Notes under the pieces: generated by a model
Told to the model about the DNA's origin: nothing
Database searches by the model: none
What the model saw: the letters and a program-made list of their open reading frames with translations, nothing else
Shown here: positions 21,829 to 35,062 of the stretch, piece after piece
How the letters are laid out: each line of letters begins with the position of its first letter
How positions within the stretch are numbered: the first letter of the stretch is position 1
Source of the DNA: Dacryopinax spathularia
Lineage: Eukaryota > Basidiomycota > Dacrymycetes > Dacrymycetales > Dacrymycetaceae
Assembly: GCA_037974965.1 (NCBI GenBank)
Contig: JBBPFI010000017.1
Span: 434,001 to 498,000 of the forward strand
Direction of reading: 5' to 3'
DNA: 64,000 nt
Made by a program: the position numbers and the translations under genes

Positions 21829-24399
21829 TTAATACGGGAGATCTTCCAGATTGATAGCCCAACCGCTGTACTGTAATAGACTCTGGTAGTTGCCCTCGTC
21901 CTCGGTCAGCTGAGCCTGAAGAGACTGCAGCGTGTCCGGATCGGGCGCCATGTGTTCAGGTAGAGAGGAGATGAAGTCGGAGAAAGACATGCGTGGGCCA
22001 AGCTGAGCTTCCATATCCTCGTTGCCATGGCTCTGAAGTATAGCAGTGAGGGAGTCGGTGAGCAACTTGTACGCTTGCGCGTTCTTTCCTGCTGGGTCGC
22101 CTCCTATTTGCTGCGTCATATCCATGATCTTTCCCCTTGACGTGGACGGGAGTCGGCCAGACATGGACTCTCTTGGTTCTGAGGTTATACTGGCTGTGCT
22201 GCTCCCGGTCGACCCTCCTGGAGAAGTGATGGACTCGCGATCCATGCGCTCCAGGTCCTCCCGAGAGATAAGTGCAATATTACCATCTACGAGGCCGACG
22301 ACCATGCTGGGTTGACGCGAACGGGAAGTGGAGGATGCGGGCGGGGTGAACACCCCAAATGCCATACTTGGCTGTCGGGAGCGTCCGCCTTGCGCATCCG
22401 GAGATAATCGGCGCTTTCCCTTACCGGATGGCGCCTGAGCTTCATCACCATTAGCCAAGCCGCTGAGCTGTGCGGCGAAGTCAGTACTCCATGACCACCC
22501 ATTGAAAGCTGAGAGAGACGAACCTTGGAAAACAACGCAAAGCTTGGAAGGCGTCGACCATCTTCAGATCGCGTGCTTCTGTGAGATGGTCTGCCAAGCC
22601 CAAGCCTTCGGTGCGGAGATCGCTGAAACGGGCTGGTCGATGTCGAAGGAGCCATTCTCTCGCTCATATTCGGCGTGGCAGATCCTCTTACAACGTCGTC
22701 TGCGGACTGCATCCTTTCGTCCCTTGCGCTTCCTGGATGGACATATGACGCTTGACTGCGGGGTGTCGCACGAACGGGATCGTCCGCTTCATCTCGATGA
22801 GTGCCCCTGACCGGATCATCTTCGTCATATCGCGGAGCTCCTCTGACGGGATCGTCATCATCATCGCCAGCGCGACCTCGCACAGGATCTGAAGCGTCTT
22901 CCCGCAAGGATCTCGGCGAGGGAGCTGCTTGGAAAGCAACCCGTCGGCGCTTCGCAGTCGAAGTCTCAGAATGAGTGGAGTATGCCATTCGGCCTGGGTC
23001 GGTCCTACCAAATTGAATTGCAGTTCGGGGCGAGGGAGCTGAGTGATACATCTGCAAAGGATCTGCGAGGAGCGCCTGCTCCAGTTCGCGCAGGGTGTGC
23101 TTTATAGGGTCGAGAGGAGCATGGTGCATCATCGACATTCTTGAATGGGGAGCATTCCGATTGCCGTGATAGCTAGGACCAGGATGAGACCGCGCACCAT
23201 ACGACGGACCAGCTTGCTCGGTAGGCCCGTGAAGGGGCAGGGGAGGTAGCAAAGGAAAAGAGTCCGAGAATGACAGGCGGGTGGGTTGTACAGGTCCCTG
23301 TCCCCCGGAATTCGAGGGATCCGTTTCTTGCAGCCCGACTTGCGACAAGCGGAAACCGAGTTCGCGAACCCGCAGATTGGAGTCATTTGCCGCAGGACCA
23401 GGGTATGGCAGCTCGGTGATCGGTGGAAGGCGTATTGGGCCATTCGGTTCCACCTTTGCCTTCTGATTCTCCGGAATTTCCGCCGGATTGGCGCTTATAA
23501 TCCATGCCTGGGAAGCGCGCATGTCCTCGTTCTTCTCCAGCAGCTGCGCAGCCTGGACAACTTGCTCGGTGAGATGGCTGGGCAGGGCCGGCGCATGGAC
23601 CTCCGGAACTTCCAGGGCATCATCATCATCGTCGTCGTCGTCGCTCTCCTCTTTGACTCTCCCAGGGTTAAGGCATCCGCCCAAATGAGCAAGCGGATCC
23701 GGCATGCCGTTCCTAACTTCCTTCTTCAGCTTGCGCCATGCTCGATGACTGTATCCCGCGGCAACCCGACGGCGGTTATCTTCCAGTTCTCGCTCCTTCC
23801 GCTGCGCTCGGCGTACTTCTGCTATCTGCGCGCGCTTCTCCTTCTGCTTCTCGCGAAGACGCTCCTTCTCCTCTTTCGTCTTCGGCCGATAGCGGTAATC
23901 CGGATGTTTCGCTTCGAACTCGGCCTTGAGCTGCAGGTAGGCAAGATGATACGGCTCGCGCTGCTCTTCGGTCAAGACCTCCTTCCAGACATGCCCGGCG
24001 AGTTTGGAGATATGCCGCTGGGGCACGGGATGAAGGGCCTGGCCAGAAGTGGGATCGACGACATTCCGATAAGCCCGCAGGAAATGACTCCGATAGACGA
24101 AGAACTTGTTTGAGATACGTTTTATGTGGTTTTCGGGATCAGAGTCAGCGTCGTCTCCGAACCGTCCACCAGGGTAGCGAATGATGTCCACCAGGGTCTG
24201 GACGTCCTGTATACCGGGAGGACGGAATTCCCACTTGTAGTCTCTGGGGTCGAAGTGGTCGTCCTCGCCCGCGTCCGACGGCGATGGTCTGCTGGCATCC
24301 GGGTAGCCATGATTCGTGTGGTAAGCGTCAGACTGCGGTTGAGATACATTAGCGCGGCCAGACGAGCGAGGTAGTATGAGCGCTTACTGCGTGAGCCAT
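21829..24399 (-). CDS. HMG-box transcription factor, copy 1 (divergent pair)
   Basis: Three exons: 24399-24388 (only MAHA), 24332-22524 and 22467-21829, about 820 residues. The tiny first exon matches the paralogue's exon pattern. An HMG box lies at about residues 73-150: HIKRISNKFFVYRSHFLRAY, then ISKLAGHVWKEVLTEEQREP and KHPDYRYRPKTKEE. Compared with a classic box it has about 10-15 extra residues (VVDPTSGQALHPVPQ) between helix 1 and helix 2. A long basic, charged helix follows the box, then an acidic DDDDDDD run and a long Ser/Pro-rich region with repeated DDPVRG motifs. It should be a nuclear DNA-binding protein of the basidiomycete MATA-HMG/SOX-like class. The target and role are unknown. 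Confidence 0.82.
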
Positions 24400-25973
24400 G
24401 AAACGTTGAGATGACATTATCGTGATCAGGCCGATGTTATCGATGGTACGATAGACCGGCGAGGAAGATCACAGACAGGAAACCACACCAAAGAATGAAG
24501 AATCACCGGTGCTGGCGCGTTTATGCATACCAAACCTGCGGCGACGGGAAGAGGCGACAGACAAAAGGGCGACTGCTGGACGCGTCGGGAGGCGGACAGC
24601 CTTTATTGCCTTCCGATGCCCCATGATGACGAACGCTGGGACAGGTGGCACAGGTCACCTGAAAGTTTGTGGTATTCACGAGAAAGAGTTGCTTCTTTCT
24701 TCTCGCGTCTTCCTAACCATCTGCGTCGCGGAGCCTGATAGGGGTAAAGCTCCATACAGTTCTCTTGCGGGCCGACGGGACAGCCAATAGGGTGCTGCCG
24801 GGTGTTGACAGCGACATGTGCATGTGTTTGGTCCGCCAGCTTCTAAGTATGCCCCCTTGGGTAAATGCTGCTAGATTCGTACTAGCGTGGTCGGTGGAAA
24901 GAGGCGCATTCAGTCCAGGCCGAGATGACCGAGTCGGCACTGGCAACTGTGTGGTTATTGCTCACCAGCTTGGATTCCACGAGCATACATTTAGCGAGCT
25001 AAGCCAGTCTTGCGTCGTTTGCGGTTCGACCAACGAGTCCCGTGCCGACATGGCCGAAGAACAATAGGAGTTAGGCAGAATCCAGTGGCCGTGCTCTTCG
25101 CAGGCGTATCGCGATGATGAGCCAACAATCTGTTGATGCTGTCGAAGTGGGGGTTCAGGACGAAGACGCGGAGACAGATTGTTCGCGCCGAACAAGCTGA
25201 AGGTCCACGTGCGTGGGAAAAGGGCTGCTTCAGAAGCTCTTTTGTTCTTGCCCAAAAAGGCAGGCGGGAACAAAAGCGTGCCTTTCGGACAACGACGTGC
25301 CAACCATTGTTCTGCTATGTGTACGAGCATATTCCTTTTATTTCACAACATGTTCGAGACCCGGATGAGACAGTAACATATGCGAAAGTCAAGGTTTTGC
25401 CGACGTGACGGGGAAATTGTTGGATGAAAACCATTGACGACCGGACTTCGTTCGCCCGCGTTTGTCGCCGCGCACTGCAGCCATATTCGCGACAACGCCT
25501 GATGATTCAATGGTCTGGAAGATGCAGGAAGGGGAAGAGCCCTGGCGAGCGGAGAATGATATGGGCGGTGCGGGCATAGAGGGCGACAGAGACAAAAGAG
25601 ACGAGGTGGACAGTTGAGCTGATGATGCCGAATCCGCGTGATGCTTCTTGACAGCGTGGTGCGTTCGGGGTGGTTTGTGGCCGAGAGATAAAAGAGCGCT
25701 GATTCCCACCGCCCGTGCTCGTCTCGCAACCTATATCCTCTCTCCGTCAACATCAACACAATACCGCCCTCTCTGTAGTACCCTGTATTGGCTGTAACAC
25801 CTCCGGCGATAGGAGTTGTTGTTGGCAGAGACGTTCGCGCACAGGCTCCGCGTTCCTACTCTTTCCATTCCACCGTCCAACGCATCTAGCATCGCATCGG
25901 CATCGATTTTTCGCTCGCCACATATTCCAAGCTCGACTCTCAATTCTCCAACCGATCGTAATACCAGCCAACC
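24400..25973. promoter_or_regulatory. Shared promoter region of the head-to-head HMG-box genes
   Basis: 1.57 kb between two divergently transcribed paralogues, unusually long for this window. I see no convincing gene: the open frames overlap in several frames and lack splice logic. It probably holds two promoters with long 5' leaders. A GATAAAAG box near 25687 is TATA-like for the plus-strand gene. Confidence 0.4.
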
Positions 25974-28283
25974 ATGCCTTACAGACACAATACCGACAGT
26001 GATGTATGTCCTCATTTCTCGTGTAATAGGCGCCGATCTGACGATTCGAAAACGACAGTCGTCTGACAGCGACGACGGCTCCCCCGTCCCTATGGCGCGA
26101 GATACCCGGCCTACCTACAAAGGACGACGTCCCCGCGACTGGAGCAAGACTACCATGCCTCCGTCTCGCCCACCAAAGAAGGATCCCACCTTCGACCCCA
26201 GCCGCTACGAATTCGAGTTCGAGCCCTACAACACGAGTCTGACGCCGCTGGGCTATGAGGGTCTGCTCGACATGTTCCCTCGCCCTAATGACGATGATGA
26301 CGATAACGGCATTCGGCATATCAAGCGTGTCTCAAACATGTTCTTCGTCTTCCGGACGCACTTCACCAAGACGTACAAGAACGTCCTTGATCCTCGGACT
26401 GGCCGGCCGCGCCATCCGGTTCCCGAGAAGGATATCTCCAGGATGGCGGCGTGGGTCTGGAACTTCCGGATGACGCCGGCTGAGCGACGACCGTACTTCG
26501 ACACGTACCTGCAGCTCAAGCATGAGCACGAGCAGGATCATCCCGATTACAAGTACCAGCCGACTCGTCCTGAGGAAGCAGAGCGTATCAGGGCCGAGAA
26601 GGCGAAACAGCGGGCGGAGGAGCTCGAAAAGCAGAAGGCGGAGTCTGCGGCGAGGAAAGAGAAAGATGAGCAGGAGCGCAAGAAGGCGAAGATCTCGAAG
26701 AAGAAGTGGGCGGCGATGAAGCGCGAGCAGAAGAGGCGGGAGGAGGAAGGCGCTTTGCCCGAATTCCGCTTGCGGGCTCCGAGTGGTGCAGGTTTCGCAT
26801 CGGCTTCGCCCTTTGGAACGGTGTCGACACCTCCCAGACCACCTTCAGCCAGTCCAATTGGCAGCGCCTTGGGATGGAACGGCTTGCATTCGCGCACCCC
26901 CTCTCGCCAAGGAACCCCTGGTCTACGGCAGGCCATCGAACTTCCAAGGCTGCTCGGCACGCCTGCGCGTCAGACACCTCGGCTCCCGCAGATCATTACC
27001 GATGTTACTGCTGGCTTGGGCTTGCAATTCCCGGGTGCGGGTGCAGTCGAGCCGACATATGCCGATCGTCAGCCATTCGCTCCATTCCACGGCCTGCCGC
27101 CGTTCTCTGCGACAGCCCATACGCCTTCGAGCGCGAACCCGAATATGCTGTCACCCTTCCAGGACGTCAGCTGGCGACCGATTGCAGCTCTTCCGAATCG
27201 TGCACATAACGTGGAGCATGTCAGCCCTGTATTTGCGGACCACGAGGAGCCAACGGCGCCTCCTCAATACCAGCACAATTTCGCACCTGTCCCGTACACT
27301 CCTCCGCGAACTGCGGCGACAAAACGAGTTCGAGTTAACACCCCTGCCAACAACCCTGTCTGGCAGTTGACGCCAGTCACGCCGTCGCCCATGAGCAGCC
27401 TCGCCAAACAACGTATGCTGTGGGGCGTTAGCCCTCAGACCGAGAAGGTTGACAGGTCATTGGAGTTCTCCGCCAGGAGGTCCCCTGCGCCAGAGGAGGT
27501 AAGCATCCATATGCCGCGTGCATTAGTTCCCATGCTCACCTTTTACAGCAGGACGTTGCCAGAAGCATTGTATCTCCCCGCCAAGCTCACCACCGGAGTC
27601 TCGAGGAGGTGGCATCAAGCACAGCCCATGCGCGTAAGCGCAGGGTGTCTGCGACTGGGCAAGGCGGTCGTTCCCGAACGCCTTCGTACATCGACGTCTC
27701 GCAGGCCGCGGTCATCGACACCGAACTCGCGGTATCAGCCATCCATAATCAGCTGGAGGACGTGTTTGCCGCGCAGGAACGCGCCTTGCAAGGCTCGCTG
27801 TCGCATAGTTATGGTTTCCTCGGCAGACCTGCGATGATCCATTCCAACTTGTTCGCCGATGCTCCACCAGAGGTGGCCGAGTGGATGGCAGCAACTTCGA
27901 TGGACTATATCCCCTCGCGCTCTTCCCTCGCAGGAACCCCGGAAGGACAGTGGCGGAGCCGTCAAAGCAGCGCGTCCAAGTCGACCAGCAGCGAGCCGGC
28001 CGAAGAGCGGATAGTTGTGACTGCTTTCTCAGCCGACCCTGTCCGTTCGACCGAGTACGAAAGTTTCGAAAGTCGTGGCGCTACCAGCCCCCGTCTCTGT
28101 TCCACTAAGAACGCCACGACGGTACCAGAGGAGCAGCCATTGAGGCCCTTCGGCACGAGCAGCATCGCGTCGACGGAGGAGGAAAGCGAGCACGCGATGA
28201 GCCAGTTCTTCGACTTCACCTCCGGCAGCGAGCAAAGTCCAAAGCACTTCAAATCGCACGGTCGATCTGCTGTTCACGTATAA
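25974..28283 (+). CDS. HMG-box transcription factor, copy 2 (divergent pair)
   Basis: Three exons: 25974-26003 (MPYRHNTDSD), 26059-27498 and 27549-28283, about 734 residues. The HMG box carries the same insertion as its partner: HIKRVSNMFFVFRTHFTKTY, DPRTGRPRHPVPEKDISRMA, then DHPDYKYQPTRPEEAERI. A long Lys/Glu/Arg helix follows (likely DNA clamp extension or nuclear signal), then Pro/Ser-rich sequence. The last exon begins with a basic patch ARKRRVSATGQGGRSRTPS, which matches KGKRRLSPDAQGGRSRQPS in copy 1, so the two proteins are homologous along their length. The FDPSRYEFEFEP segment before the box also matches FDPRDYKWEFRP in copy 1. Nuclear DNA-binding role from family; targets unknown. 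Confidence 0.82.
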
Positions 28284-29098
28284 GCAACACTTTCTCCATA
28301 ACAACAAGCGTTCTTACGCACAAACACGCGCATATACTAGCCATGTTCCAACAAAGTCACGACCGCTCACGACCCTCAAATCACAAACTCTGTATCTCTG
28401 TATATGCATCCGCAAGCAACACCTCAACACCTCAACACCTCATACGCTCTACATCTCCAGTGTCCTTTCCTTCTGTTCCTTGTAAGACGCGCCTCCAGTC
28501 TTTGGAGAGCGAGCTGAGTGGTGGCTACCGTGGTGCGTCCGAGGCAGGTCTCTCGAAACGACACATCTCCTCTTTTTTTGAATTCAACCGAACCATCACA
28601 GCTGTATTGTATAGCGAGTACTTTCGAGTAGAGTTAATTGGCATCCAAATTGCTCATAAAAGTTCAGCCAAACCTTGAGAGAGGAGCGAGTTAGCGTAAG
28701 AGCCCTTTCAAGGCCGCCTGCCTCAACAATAAAGACACTCGGGGTCCTGCGACCCCCAAACTACGACGCGTGCTCCTCGCCACCACAACAATAGGGCCGC
28801 TTCCCCTTTCGCTCCTCATCAGTCTCTCCATCTGCGATCTACAGCTTCTGCTCATTATATCCGAAGCACATATCCTCGTTGTAGCCGCTTGATCTGGTTG
28901 TCATACCCCTGCAGCTCCAACATATCAACAGAAAACATTGCGGATATCAGCGATACTACTCTCAGCTTGACTTGCACAACGCGTCTCTGGATGCTCAGGA
29001 GTTGAACGGCGTCTCCTGAACTCCTTTCTTGGCGCCACCCAAGGTCGACAGCGACCTAGACACTAATATACCCAACCTCTCAGTCCATATCGCCCCCC
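28284..29098. other. Intergenic, no gene seen
   Basis: 3' end of HMG gene 2 and the promoter/leader of the next gene. Contains a CTCAACAC tandem near 28425. No coding potential that I can support. Confidence 0.4.
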
Positions 29099-31944
29099 AT
29101 GTCTGCCCTTCTATCTTCTCAACGGAATCCCATATTGGGCGATAACAACTTCGCGTCAACCTCGTCTGGTCTAACAACACCTGCGGCGGCACGATTTAAG
29201 CACGTTCCACGAATACCACCAACCCAGCTGAAGCATCTGCAATCCGAGGGTCCTGCCGGCTCTCTGCCGACTCCTATGTCGATGCAAGCTGGCCGATCCC
29301 ATCCAGCTGCTTACGCCTCGACCGAAGCCTCCGAGCTCGAATACGAAGAGGAGATCTCCGAGAGCTCGCGAGCTGCTCAAGCACGTGCGGAGCGTGAGGC
29401 GATGGAGACGCGAAGGACACAGGAGAGGGATCATAGCACGGGGCTGATCATGAAGTTGGACGAGGTCCGGGCGAGGTTGAACGGCAGCCAGAGGACTGCT
29501 ACCTCAGAACGGAGCGTGACAGCGAGCAGCGACACGGGTATGTGGTTAGACTTCAGGTGCACGATTGGGGTTTGACGTGTGCCAAAGAGGACGCTGGACG
29601 GTCAATGCCGCGGTTCTCCTTCAAGGATCTACGCGATAAGGGTGCAGCTCTTGCGAGGATAGCTGGACAGGAGATGCCCCGGGGCGGTAGACTTTCGGAC
29701 GGAAACGGTTCGGAGGCCAACTGTAGGCTGCTCCTGTCTGTGTACGAATTAATGGATGCTCAATTTATCACAGCACGTCTGCATCGGTCCAACTCATCCC
29801 GATCGAGTACGCCGACACGGCTTCGAGAATCGACCGGCGAATCGACCGTGAGCGAGGTCCATCGAACGTCGGAGGACATGGAAATCGACCACCCAACCAC
29901 GCATCTGAACATCTCGAAACCGCTCAGTGCACGTGACGTAAATCCAGCAGAAGATGGTCAATCCTCAGGACGTAGTTCACCGGGCCTATCGCTCCATCCT
30001 TCCGATTTCTCCGAAGAGGAAAAGCCGCCTCGGAAAAGCCTGCTCGATCTCGATCGTCTCAATTGGAGAGGCATGCAAGATCGAGAGGCAGAACAGGAGC
30101 GACCTCGAAGATCTCCATCACCGAAGTTCACTGGTCCTTCGCCACCGCTATTCCCAAGGCATCGCTTCGAGAACCGAGATTCTGCAACGCCTGTACCGCA
30201 AATAAACGGACATTCCTATAAGCCCAGCTCGGGGAGTGAGGTCTCGCTCACATTATCCCTCAGCTCCCTGCTCGATGGCGTGCCAGGTGAAGCCGGTCCC
30301 AGCACAAGCAGTCCAATCAAACAGCGGGCGAAGCACAGTCTGCGATCCGACGAGCAACGGCTAAAGCGACTACGAGAATCCGGTGCGCTGCGAAAGACCC
30401 CAAGCCCCGTTCTTAGTTGGCGATCAGGGTCAGAGGAGAAGGAGGCGAAGAGTTGGCGCTCAGAGGAGGTGGACAAAACGCAGACTCCACCCCGCCCAGC
30501 TAGCATTCGGAAAGGCGCGTTCGAAGTTCCGCCTACTCCGCCGGATCTGCCGCACCTGCCCTCTGCCTCCAATACGAGTCATGAGCAGGTATCCGAATCC
30601 GACAACGGTCACGTATCGGACTCCTCGAATGGGCCGCAGACGTTCGTCAGCCAGGCGAAAGCGCACCTCCGCGCTCACCGAGAAGAGCCAAGCGACGATC
30701 TTTCTGCCTCTCTCGAAGGTCCGTTAATTCGGCCGAGCACGAAACGTGATCCCGACGAGAATGACCGCGACTGGGAGAAGGTCACACCGTTGAACAGTAT
30801 CATCTCCGTCCCTGAGGACAGCTCGGTTCACACAAGCCCTTCGAGAAGAGAGCAGCAGAGCAGGATCAAGAACGTCTCTAGAGGGATTGACGCGCCGCTC
30901 AAGTCTTCTCCATCGAAGTTCCGAAAGACGTCCACCTCACCGGAGCAAATACGGCGGTCGCTGGTACAAGCTTCTCCTAGAGCAGGGCAGGCAAATGGGA
31001 TCGGCATGCCGTCCCCGACCCATTCGGAAGTGGATGGAATGCCCTCGCCTCCCGGGTCGGAACTCCTTCCGAAGGAGGAGCATCGGGAATCAATGGAGAG
31101 GAGCGATTCTACTATTCGGTTACTCGCTGCGCCCCGACTACCGTCGCCTGTCTCGCAAGACATCTCGCGACAGCCATCCTCTGAACTATCACGCAGCCTC
31201 TCTCAGGCACTACACGAGTCTGCCCATGCGCCAGAAGAACCCATCGACGCAGAACCACAACCCACTTCCATCCTACAAGACCTGACCAACTCTGCCGTTA
31301 CCTTTCCTGCCGCTCAACAAGCTCAACAACTCCAACAACCCAACCTCGCGCGAGATCCCTCCGACCTCCTGGTCATCGAGAAAGCCCGCCTAATCCAAAT
31401 AGTGCACAATGCCGAGCACCTACAGTCCCTCGTCCACGCGTATGAGGAACAGGAGAGGTCGAGACAGGCGGAACTCGTTAATCAGAGTATGACGGCTATC
31501 AATACGGCGCAAAATGCGAGGGTGGCTGTCCTGCCGGTGCAGGGCGTTGAGGGGAAGACGGTGAAAGTGGCTGCTGCTGAAGTGGGCAAGCGAACGCAGA
31601 GCAGACCGAGGGGGAGGTTATGGTCTATTTTCCGTGGGATCATGCTCCTGTTAGGGCTGCTCCTTCTGCTCACGTACGTCCTCCTGCTATCCCCTATTTC
31701 ATTGGCTAACAACCAAGGCAGAACGACCTTCGAATACGGCCGCCACCAATCCTCCCGCCTTACGGCTCTCCGCCCCCATCCTCCCCTCCTCGCATCATTA
31801 ACAGCGATGTACGACCCCTCACCCCTCTCGCGAACATGGAGATATATGGAGCTTCGCCGACCAGAAGTTGGGTTCTGGCCTGTGGAATGGGCTGCATGGG
31901 CCATCGAGGCTGTGGAATTTTTCTTGGTGGGGCCATATTATTGA
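29099..31944 (+). CDS. Uncharacterised Ser/Pro-rich protein with C-terminal membrane anchor
   Basis: Start ATG at 29099. The first clear intron has its donor GTATGT near 29538. Two further phase-neutral introns are likely (near 29723-29773, and 31675-31722 with GTACGT and GGCTAAC), so exon limits are partly uncertain. The protein is about 900 residues, almost wholly low-complexity: rich in Ser, Pro, Glu and Arg with many SP sites. A helical region near the C-terminus (LVIEKARLIQIVHNAEHLQ) is followed by one strong hydrophobic segment (GIMLLLGLLLLLT) and a short tail with Trp and Tyr ending GPYY. The layout suggests a cytosol- or nucleus-facing protein anchored in the ER or nuclear envelope. 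I recognise no family. Confidence 0.7.
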
Positions 31945-32709
31945 CCACTGCTCTACTTTTCGCAGTATCTTCCTTCTCTTGTGAGGAAGTGGTGAAACTA
32001 TTCTTGTTTTGGCACTTGTCTATTTTTTCTTGCTTCAGTTCGGGAACATGAGCGACACCTGGGTTATAATGATTTTATCTTGCATTTGAATCGAAATGTA
32101 TTCTGAGTTCTCTGCACTGTTGCTTTCTCTCTGTTACCCACTATTTGGGTGGATATCCTGTATTGATTGCGATCTTCGTTGTACACATATAAATAATCAA
32201 CGTGCGATTCTCTTCTTCTTTCAGATAACACTATGTCTGCTCTGGTATGACTTGAACTCAGACGAAGCCTCCTCCGCGCGCGTACAACGCACCATCCAAG
32301 CCAACCACATCCAAGCAATACCAACCGGGCTTTCAGCGCAGACAAGTGCAAAGATTATACCCCTACTAACTACAACAACAACAACCGAAAAAGACATATA
32401 AGGATGTCACAACAACGAAACGAGCGCAAGATGTTTGTTGACCTCCTCCTTTCCCGTCCGCCGTCCTCCAGACCTCCCTCCTCACTCCTCGACGGCCCTT
32501 GGGCGGATAACGAAGATCGAAGTTCGCCCACCCGTCCGTTCCTTTGGGGACACACCGGTCGGTTCCTCGAGTGCGTAGGTGGGAGTTTGCTAGTGTCCGC
32601 CTGTTGTCCTGAGGCCGGTCGATCGTGTCTTCCTTCCTCGTCCTTCCTATCCATCCCGTCCATTCCATTCCATTCCGCTCAATCCCGCATGTACGTCAGA
32701 ACATTGAGG
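31945..32709. other. Convergent intergenic region, no gene seen
   Basis: The genes on both sides end here, so it should contain two terminators and poly(A) regions. AT-richer than its surroundings. The open frames at 32366-33057 are shadows. Confidence 0.4.
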
Positions 32710-35062
32710 TCAATACCCCACGCCCGGATGCCCACTCCAGTGACTCCTCCCCCTCCTCCCCTCGAGCCGATCCTCAATAACGCCCACGACGACCTCGGCC
32801 TGCACGGGTATCGCATTCCCATGAAAGCCCTCCGGGTAATTAAACTCCGGCACGTCCGGCGGGCCGACGACGGTGTCGTTCTGGATCCCGAAGTAGGCTT
32901 TGCCGAGCACGCCGGCGGTCCATTCGTAGTCCCGGGCGAACCCGCCGGGGTAGAAGAGCTCGATGACGGTGCTGAGGGGGTGGGGGGGCATGAGGAGCTG
33001 GTGCGTGAGGCCGTTGCCGTGCACGCCGAGCATGACCTGCGGAAAGAGGGGAGTTAGCGATGGTCCGATGTACGGGCACCAGCTGGCTTCTTTCCTGCCT
33101 GGCCCCTTTGCTTGCTGTCTCCTCGCTCTTATGACAAGCGGAGGAATGCAGCGCGCCGGAGGCAAGGAGAAGGGAAAGGAAGGAGGGTGAAGGCAGAAGG
33201 AAGGAAGTACAGAAACAAGGAACGCGGAACGCACCACAGTCCTCGCCGCCCTCCTCAGCTGTTCCTCCCTACTCAGCTCCTCAGCATGCACAACATCCAG
33301 CACCCACCCTTTCCGCGCACACATCTCCTCCAGCGCCTTCACAAGCCGCTTATGATCCTCCTCCACCAGTCTCCTCCTACTCCTCTGGCGCGAGATATAC
33401 GTGATAACCGGTGCGTCCTTCTCGCCCTCTGCTAAGGGCGGGTCCATTGCCCGCAGGCCCATGTCGAGTACCCGCTGAGGGACGCCCGCGAACGTGGCGA
33501 CGCGCCGACGGGCAGACTCGTACCAGTATTTGTTCCGGCCTTCGCCGCCAGTGCCGTATTGACCGCCTCCGAGCTGCCAGGGCCCCGCGGGAGTGCGGGC
33601 GGTCGAGCCGGTCGGGTCGCCACGGAAGGCGGCGCTCCGGTCGATGAAGAGGACCGCGGGGAATCGGAAGGCCTAGGAAGGAAAGGAAACGTTAGCTCAC
33701 TGCCATGATGGGCACGGCGCGATCGGGCGGTGGGAAGTCGGGTGGGAGTAGACGAGAATGGCGGAGAGAACCGCACCTTATAAGGCGTCCTAACCAAATC
33801 CGCAAACTCGTCAAAAGTAGGCTTGAACATGGGCGTGATCGAGGGCCACATTGCCGGCTACACGTATCATCCGTCAGGTAGGTTGCCCTTGAGGAGGAGG
33901 AGGGGGAGGGGGACGTACGAGGAAGAACTGATTGAACCGCGGTCCGTCCCTGGGTTGGGAGGCTTGTTAGCTTTAAGTTCTTAAGGTCTGGAATACCCCG
34001 CAGGCTATGTACGGCAAGCAGCGGTCGGCCATCAAGATCCAGCCGTTCCGCGTCCCGCCCGGCGCCCCCAGCGTCCAGCCTACCCGCCCAGTCCCGAGCC
34101 AACCAGCCAACCAGTCCAGCAGTGAAGGACCAGAGAGAGAAAAAGTAAGAGAGAGACTCACGAAAACCCCTGCTCATCACAAAACGGGAAGACGATCCGA
34201 TCCGGCACGGGCGCAACGACCGACCCGTCCGGCTGCGGGTTGGGGTCAAAGTTCGTGAGCATGCGTTCGGTGCCGAAGAGGAGCTCGGCGGCGACGTGGT
34301 AGTAGTGTTTGAGGAATTGGTCGGGGTCGTTGCATATTAGCTGGGGGCGTGGATAGGTCAGCGAGGAGCGGGGGTAGCGGGGGCGGGGGCGGGTGAAAGG
34401 GGGGAGCAGGGAGCGGCGGGAGGGGGAGTAGGAGAGGGGATATGCGAGAGAAAGAAGGAAGGAGGATGGGAAAGAATGGGGAAGGAAAAGAGACGCACCG
34501 AGAACCCCTCTACGTCCCAGACCCTCTCTCCCCACCTCTTCCTCGCCTCCTCGACCCCAATCACCTGCATCTCCCTATCCGTCGGCTCCCTCTCCGGGCC
34601 ATTATCGTGAAACCCCGGCAGACCCGTCGCGGTAATCAGCCGTCGTTGTGGCCAATAGCCCTCATCGAACCCTCCTCGATCGGAGACGATGAACCATGTC
34701 CCGTTCGAGAGGTAGAGGTTGGTGAGCATCGTCCATCCCGCCACGTGCGCCAGTAGCGTACTGGCCGTCACGCCGCGCGTCGCAGGGGGGGCGACGTACA
34801 GTCTTCCTGGCGAGGCCTGCGGGTGGGTGGAAGGGGGCGTGAGGGTGAACCCCTCGGGGATGGAGAGCTCGCCGTTCGCGAGCCCGAGGCCGTAGTTCCC
34901 TCCTCCGCCTGGGGGGACATGCATGGGCGAGAGGAGGAATACGTTGGGCCTTAGGCCGTACAGGTGGGAGAAGAGGAGGAGGGAGCAGGCGCCGAGGAGG
35001 GCGACGATCGCGTCTCGGCCTGTGAATCGTAAGCGGGATTTGGTGGCGAGGGTGGAGAGCAT
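32710..35062 (-). CDS. GT61-like glycosyltransferase (DUF563), type II membrane protein
   Basis: Start ATG at 35062 (MLSTLATKSRLRF). A single signal anchor follows (AIVALLGACSLLLFSHLYG), typical of Golgi glycosyltransferases. Exons I can place are 35062-34499, 34340-34162, 33857-33777, 33672-33235 and 33036-32710, with one more around 34079-33919 whose exact frame and limits I could not settle. Diagnostic blocks are DPDQFLKHYYHVAAELLFG, PAVLFIDRSAAFRG, TYISRQRSRRRL and, near the end, VMLGVHGNGLTHQLLMPPH with VIELFYPGGFARDYEW. These are the conserved parts of GT61 (xylosyl- or GlcNAc-transferases, EOGT-like). It probably adds a sugar to secreted protein or polysaccharide in the Golgi; the exact donor is unknown. 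Confidence 0.8.

Noticed and set aside
25340-25375. GTTCGAGACCC, which resembles a tRNA B box
   Set aside because: No matching A box or acceptor pairing at the right distance, so no tRNA is called.
24469-25759. Several 60-138 residue open frames between the HMG genes
   Set aside because: They overlap on both strands and have no recognisable motif or splice pattern.
21829-28283. The HMG pair as a mating-type locus
   Set aside because: Agaricomycete mating loci are homeodomain and pheromone-receptor based; neither is present here.
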